Below, one piece after another: positions 61,201 to 64,000 of a stretch of 64,000 bases of DNA. The position numbers were made by a program, and so were the translations under genes. The notes beneath the pieces were generated by a model. It did no database searches. It had not been told where the DNA came from and was given only the letters and a program-made list of their open reading frames with translations. Origin of the DNA: Microstegium vimineum (Eukaryota > Streptophyta > Magnoliopsida > Poales > Poaceae); the NCBI GenBank assembly GCA_022036555.1, contig CM039129.1, positions 39,928,649-39,992,648 on the forward strand, given 5' to 3'. How positions within the stretch are numbered: position 1 is the stretch's first letter; each line of letters opens with the position of its first letter.

Positions 61201-62144
61201 GATACAATAAAACGAGAAGCATTGGTTAACTTATAACTAGCAATGGAACCAGCTTCTTCTCATTAATGATTAATCTATATCGAATTATGAACTGCACTAC
61301 TGGAGTTACTGGAGAGCTCAAGTTGCTCAATAAAACCGCAGCATTTTGCTACTAGACAGTGTGAAAATTGACGAACAAAAAATCGGAACCATACATTTGA
61401 AACATATAAGACTATCAGATCTTGCCTAAAACAACACTGAATTCGTTAGCGACAGAAAATCAAACCAGCACCGAATCAAAATGGTAAAACGTCCTAGGCG
61501 CACACTGACGACATGTAGGACTGGAGGAGAAAAAAGCTCGTTTTTTTCCTCCAGCCACACCTCATTTCACGGTGAAACATACACTGCGGCCTGCGGGGGC
61601 GAACGAAACAATGGAGAAGGCCTGCAGGCCCGGAGTGAAAAAGGGGGGAACTTACAGCTTGAGGCACCTGGACTTCTTGCAGCTACAGGACTTGCACCCG
61701 TCCCCATCCTCCGCCTTCCTCCTGATTCCACCCAGCAAAGAGAAACACAGAGGGGGTCCCAACACAGAGTGGCGAAGGGAGGGGAAAAAAAATGTAAGCA
61801 GGATCAAATCGCACGCAACGAACCGAAAGAGGAAACCGGAAACTTTGCAGTAAAGGGGAAAAAGGGAAGAGGCGCACGGACCTCCTCTTCCTCTCGGAGT
61901 TGCCGTTAGCCTCCGCCGGCACTGGCGCCAGCGCCGGTGCCGGCGCCGGCGGCGAGAACGCCACGGAGACGGTGGGCGCGGCAGGCTCAGCGGCGGGGGT
62001 CAGGACCGGGGCGGGGACGGGGGCGGGGGGCGGCGGAGGAGGGGGAGGCGGAGCAGCAGGAGGTGGGGAGAGGCGCGTGTCGTCGGGCTTCGATCCGGCG
62101 GGCTCCGGCAGCGGGAGATTCGGCGCCGCCACCTCCGCGTCCAT
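55241..62144 (-). CDS. TSO1-like CXC (CPP) DNA-binding protein, six exons, 406 aa
   Basis: Exons: 62144-61882, 61721-61656, 60277-60124, 60034-59942, 59851-59788, 55821-55241; all GT-AG and in phase. Residues 1-87 are proline/alanine-rich. CXC domain 1 is at about 97-130 (CKSCSCKKSRCLKLYCVCFA...), the linker at 131-175, and CXC domain 2 at 176-206 (CTCKKSGCLKKYCDCYQGGA...). The Cys-rich modules bind Zn and CHR-like DNA. Family members (TSO1, TCX, LIN54) act in the nucleus, often in DREAM-type cell-cycle repressors. The usual linker motif RNPxAFxPK is not visible, and the protein is shorter than many plant CPPs. The C-terminal 190 residues keep LDGKISLTAPILHE and Ser/Pro-rich stretches. The frame is open upstream of the ATG, so an earlier or non-ATG start cannot be excluded. 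The last intron (4 kb) carries two transposons. Confidence 0.88.
56071..57223. mobile_element. Long-TIR DNA element in the TSO1-like intron, 1153 bp
   Basis: Left arm about 56071-56146 (CTTTCTATGGCCCTGAAAAG, TTTACCCTCCCTTATTTCAC, GTTCAACTTTCAT, AAAATGACACT) is the inverted counterpart of about 57223-57145. Arms of about 75 bp with a GC-rich interior (56460-57130) fit a Mutator-like or Pack-MULE structure. No clear 9-bp target duplication was found. The interior has open frames on the minus strand (for example AYVAKAVHGVRLVLDTWAGF), but I do not recognise the protein, so gene capture is only suspected. Confidence 0.65.
57960..59317 (+). mobile_element. Non-autonomous Helitron in the TSO1-like intron, 1358 bp
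   Basis: Begins TCTATACCTAATAATAAAGA after A (57959). It ends with the hairpin-like CCCGTCGCAACGCATGGGC, a spacer CACGTTTG and CTAG (59314-59317), followed by T (59318). All three Helitron criteria (5' TC, 3' CTRR with hairpin, A|T insertion) are met. No Rep/helicase frame lies inside and no captured exon was recognised. It is in the last intron of the TSO1-like gene, inserted opposite to the gene's direction. Confidence 0.85.
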
Positions 62145-62536
62145 CGGATCGGGCGCCTCCGCCGCCTCCACCGCTGGCGGAGGCAGCGCCCCGATCGGCG
62201 GCGGCTTGGGCGGCGTGGGGCTCGCCGTGGCGACGAAGCGAAGGCGAGCGCGCGTGAGAGGTGCGGAGTCGGAAGGGGGAGAGGGGAGGGCACGAGGGAA
62301 AGGGAAGGGAAAGCCAGCTGGTGAAATTGGGGGGGTTAGGGTGCTTTAAGATTCGCGCTCGCTGCTGGGGACGGTTGTGATCGGCTGTTGCTCCCTTGGA
62401 TCCGGTTGGGGTTCCGTTTCAGACCTGGGCTTTTGTCTGGTCACAAAACGTGATTAGCACACACGCATAAAGCCGCAACCTTTCTCTCTTTTCTTCTGGC
62501 TGCCTGTGATTGGAAGTGGAATGATAAAAAAAATGT
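62145..62536 (-). promoter_or_regulatory. 5' UTR and promoter region of the TSO1-like gene
   Basis: GC-rich up to about 62340, with a frame open upstream of the chosen ATG, then falling in GC. No clear TATA box was identified; the start site was not located. Confidence 0.4.
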
Positions 62537-62641
62537 TACTCTCTCTGCTCATACTTACAAGATGTTTCGGCTTTTTTAGATACATTGTATTAGATATATA
62601 ATAAAAATAATATATTTAAAAAATCAAAACGTCTTATAATC
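62537..62641. mobile_element. Short MITE-like inverted repeat
   Basis: ACTTACAAGATGTTTCGGC at the left mirrors AAAACGTCTTATAATCT at the right, about 105 bp in total, with a Stowaway-style CTCTCTCTGC end. Confidence 0.5.
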
Positions 62642-62643
62642 TG

Positions 62644-62899
62644 CCCCTCGTTCCTAAAATAAATGTTATTCTCGCTTCTCGAGAAGTCAATGTTTTCAAA
62701 ATGTCGGCAATTATGTATCAAAATATATAAATAGTTATGCTAAATAATTAGTATTATTGGAAAGATCTTTAAGTCTAGTTTTTAACAAATTTATTTGGAG
62801 ATATAAATGTTACACGTATTTTTTTATAAACTTAATCAAAGTTGAGAAAGTTTGACCTGCACGTATTTCATAATGTCGTTCTTTTTGGGATGAAGGGAG
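62644..62899. mobile_element. Stowaway-like MITE
   Basis: Left CCCTCGTTCCTAAAATAAAT and right TTCTTTTTGGGATGAAGGGAG followed by TA. AAGTTGAGAAAGTTTGACC is typical of the right arm of this type. Confidence 0.65.
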
Positions 62900-62937
62900 T
62901 AGAACGGATTTAGTAAATTACTAAGGGCTGAAATTTC

Positions 62938-63195
62938 AAGTCCTATGCTCCATATAGATTAGTAGCAGCTCAAATAATAATTTGGTTTGCAGGGTGCAAA
63001 CATAAATTAGCACAAATCTAAATGTTAAATGAATACGAGCATGGATAGCCAAAATGAATGTTCCAAATCCTAAGCTCCAGATGAATTAGTAGCATCTCAA
63101 ATAATAATTGGAGTTTTTTTTTGGTGTGCCGATATAAATTCCCACCAATCCAAGAAATGAAATGAATAGGGGTATGGATAGCCAAAATGGATACT
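62938..63195 (+). repeat. Diverged tandem repeat of about 125-130 bp, two copies
   Basis: AAGTCCTATGCTCCATATAG...GATAGCCAAAATGAATG is followed at once by AATCCTAAGCTCCAGATGAA...GATAGCCAAAATGGATA. Both share ATTAGTAGCA(G/T)CTCAAATAATAAT. Confidence 0.8.
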
Positions 63196-64000
63196 GGCAT
63201 ACTATATACTTATATTGCTCTGGATACTGTGTTTTGGGATGATTCCCTTGGGGTTTTGCAGCTATGTTGTCTGCTGCACTTGCCAGCACGCTATCTCTTC
63301 TACTGCTTCATGCTACATCTACATCATCTTATTTGTTTTTTGTGCAAAAACATCACTCTCGTCCGAGTTAAAAGACACGACAACAATTAGAGTGATATCT
63401 AAGAGGTGGGAAAAGATTGCCTTGAGCTAGCTAAGCTAGAAGCCATCCAATGATTTATACTATCTGACAAGTGATTTTTTTTAATGGGATCAGGGAAACC
63501 CGTAATCTTTGCTTACTCGACATGGGGTCAGAACTCTTCATGTGGGTACTCTGCATTCCGGGGTCTACCATATCCTCGTGGCCGAGGCTACAAATTTGAC
63601 ATGTCCGAATAGTGACGAACTTCATCCTGTAGCATGCATTACGGGACGTACCACCATTTCCTTGTGACCAGACCGAGGCTGGCAATTATTTGATGTGTTT
63701 ATCGTGCATATTCTAGCCAAAACCAAACAAAAAAAAACACAGAAAAAGAACACATTGTTCGGGCTTGTGTGTGATCTGAATGTGCATGCAAATTTCCGTC
63801 AAGGTGCATGTCGCTATCGACGAGCGACGCTGGCCAAGTGGCCATGGATACTATCGCGTTCGGGCATGCCGTCCTAACGACAGCACCAATTCTCTAGCTG
63901 GAATTGGGACGTCATTATGGTCAACATGCTGCCTAGGAATTGGCTCGAGGCTTTGATTATGGCTGTGTTTAGATCCGCGAAAACTAATCCGAAATTCCAA
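63196..64000. other. Right-end intergenic sequence
   Basis: No gene recognised. Open frames are short and without domains. The last bases (GTTTAGATCCGCGAAAAC) could be the beginning of another MITE that continues outside the window. Confidence 0.4.

Overview
The window looks like nuclear DNA of a panicoid grass, probably an Andropogoneae species such as Sorghum. The reasons are spliced plant genes with GT-AG introns and GC-rich first exons, the families present (NETWORKED, TSO1-like CXC, TPR co-chaperone), and a dense load of grass transposons: Stowaway-like and Tourist/hAT-like MITEs, Helitrons with TC/CTAG ends, an Au-like SINE, Ty1/copia pieces and a large solo LTR. The species assignment is inference. 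A 100-base run of N at 9112-9211 is an assembly gap.

Layout. 1-1.4 kb: last exon of a gene that begins outside the window. 1.6-4.8 kb: a 3.2-kb solo LTR with a perfect 5-bp target duplication. 4.8-16.6 kb: gene-poor, with MITEs and a decayed copia RNase H end. 16.7-20.9 kb: an eight-exon TPR co-chaperone gene (minus). 21.2-28.8 kb: nested MITEs, a frameshifted membrane-protein ORF and a long GAA microsatellite. 28.8-30.5 kb: a minus-strand Helitron whose interior resembles the solo LTR at 1.6-4.8 kb. 31.8-39 kb: a five-coding-exon NET1-type actin-binding coiled-coil gene (minus) with a 5'-UTR intron. 39-45.5 kb: gene-poor, MITEs and microsatellites. 45.6-50.1 kb: a mosaic of a 3'-truncated copia element, a fasciclin-like arabinogalactan protein fragment, a BAHD acyltransferase fragment, a RADIALIS-like SANT fragment and a Helitron-type 3' end. 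50.6-52.6 kb: a local duplication in which one copy carries a 625-bp GC-rich insertion and the other is empty. 52.9-53.1 kb: a tRNA-derived SINE. 55.2-62.1 kb: a six-exon TSO1-like CXC gene (minus); its 4-kb last intron holds a 1.15-kb inverted-repeat element and a 1.36-kb Helitron. 62.4-64 kb: MITEs and a diverged tandem repeat.

The three complete genes are all on the minus strand and have no evident shared pathway: a chaperone adaptor, an actin-membrane adaptor and a DNA-binding cell-cycle-type regulator. The most unusual content is the mobile DNA: Helitrons carrying foreign sequence, and the FLA/BAHD/SANT mosaic. No CRISPR array, rRNA or functional tRNA gene was seen. Exon boundaries were read by eye from splice sites, reading phase and family conservation, not from transcripts.
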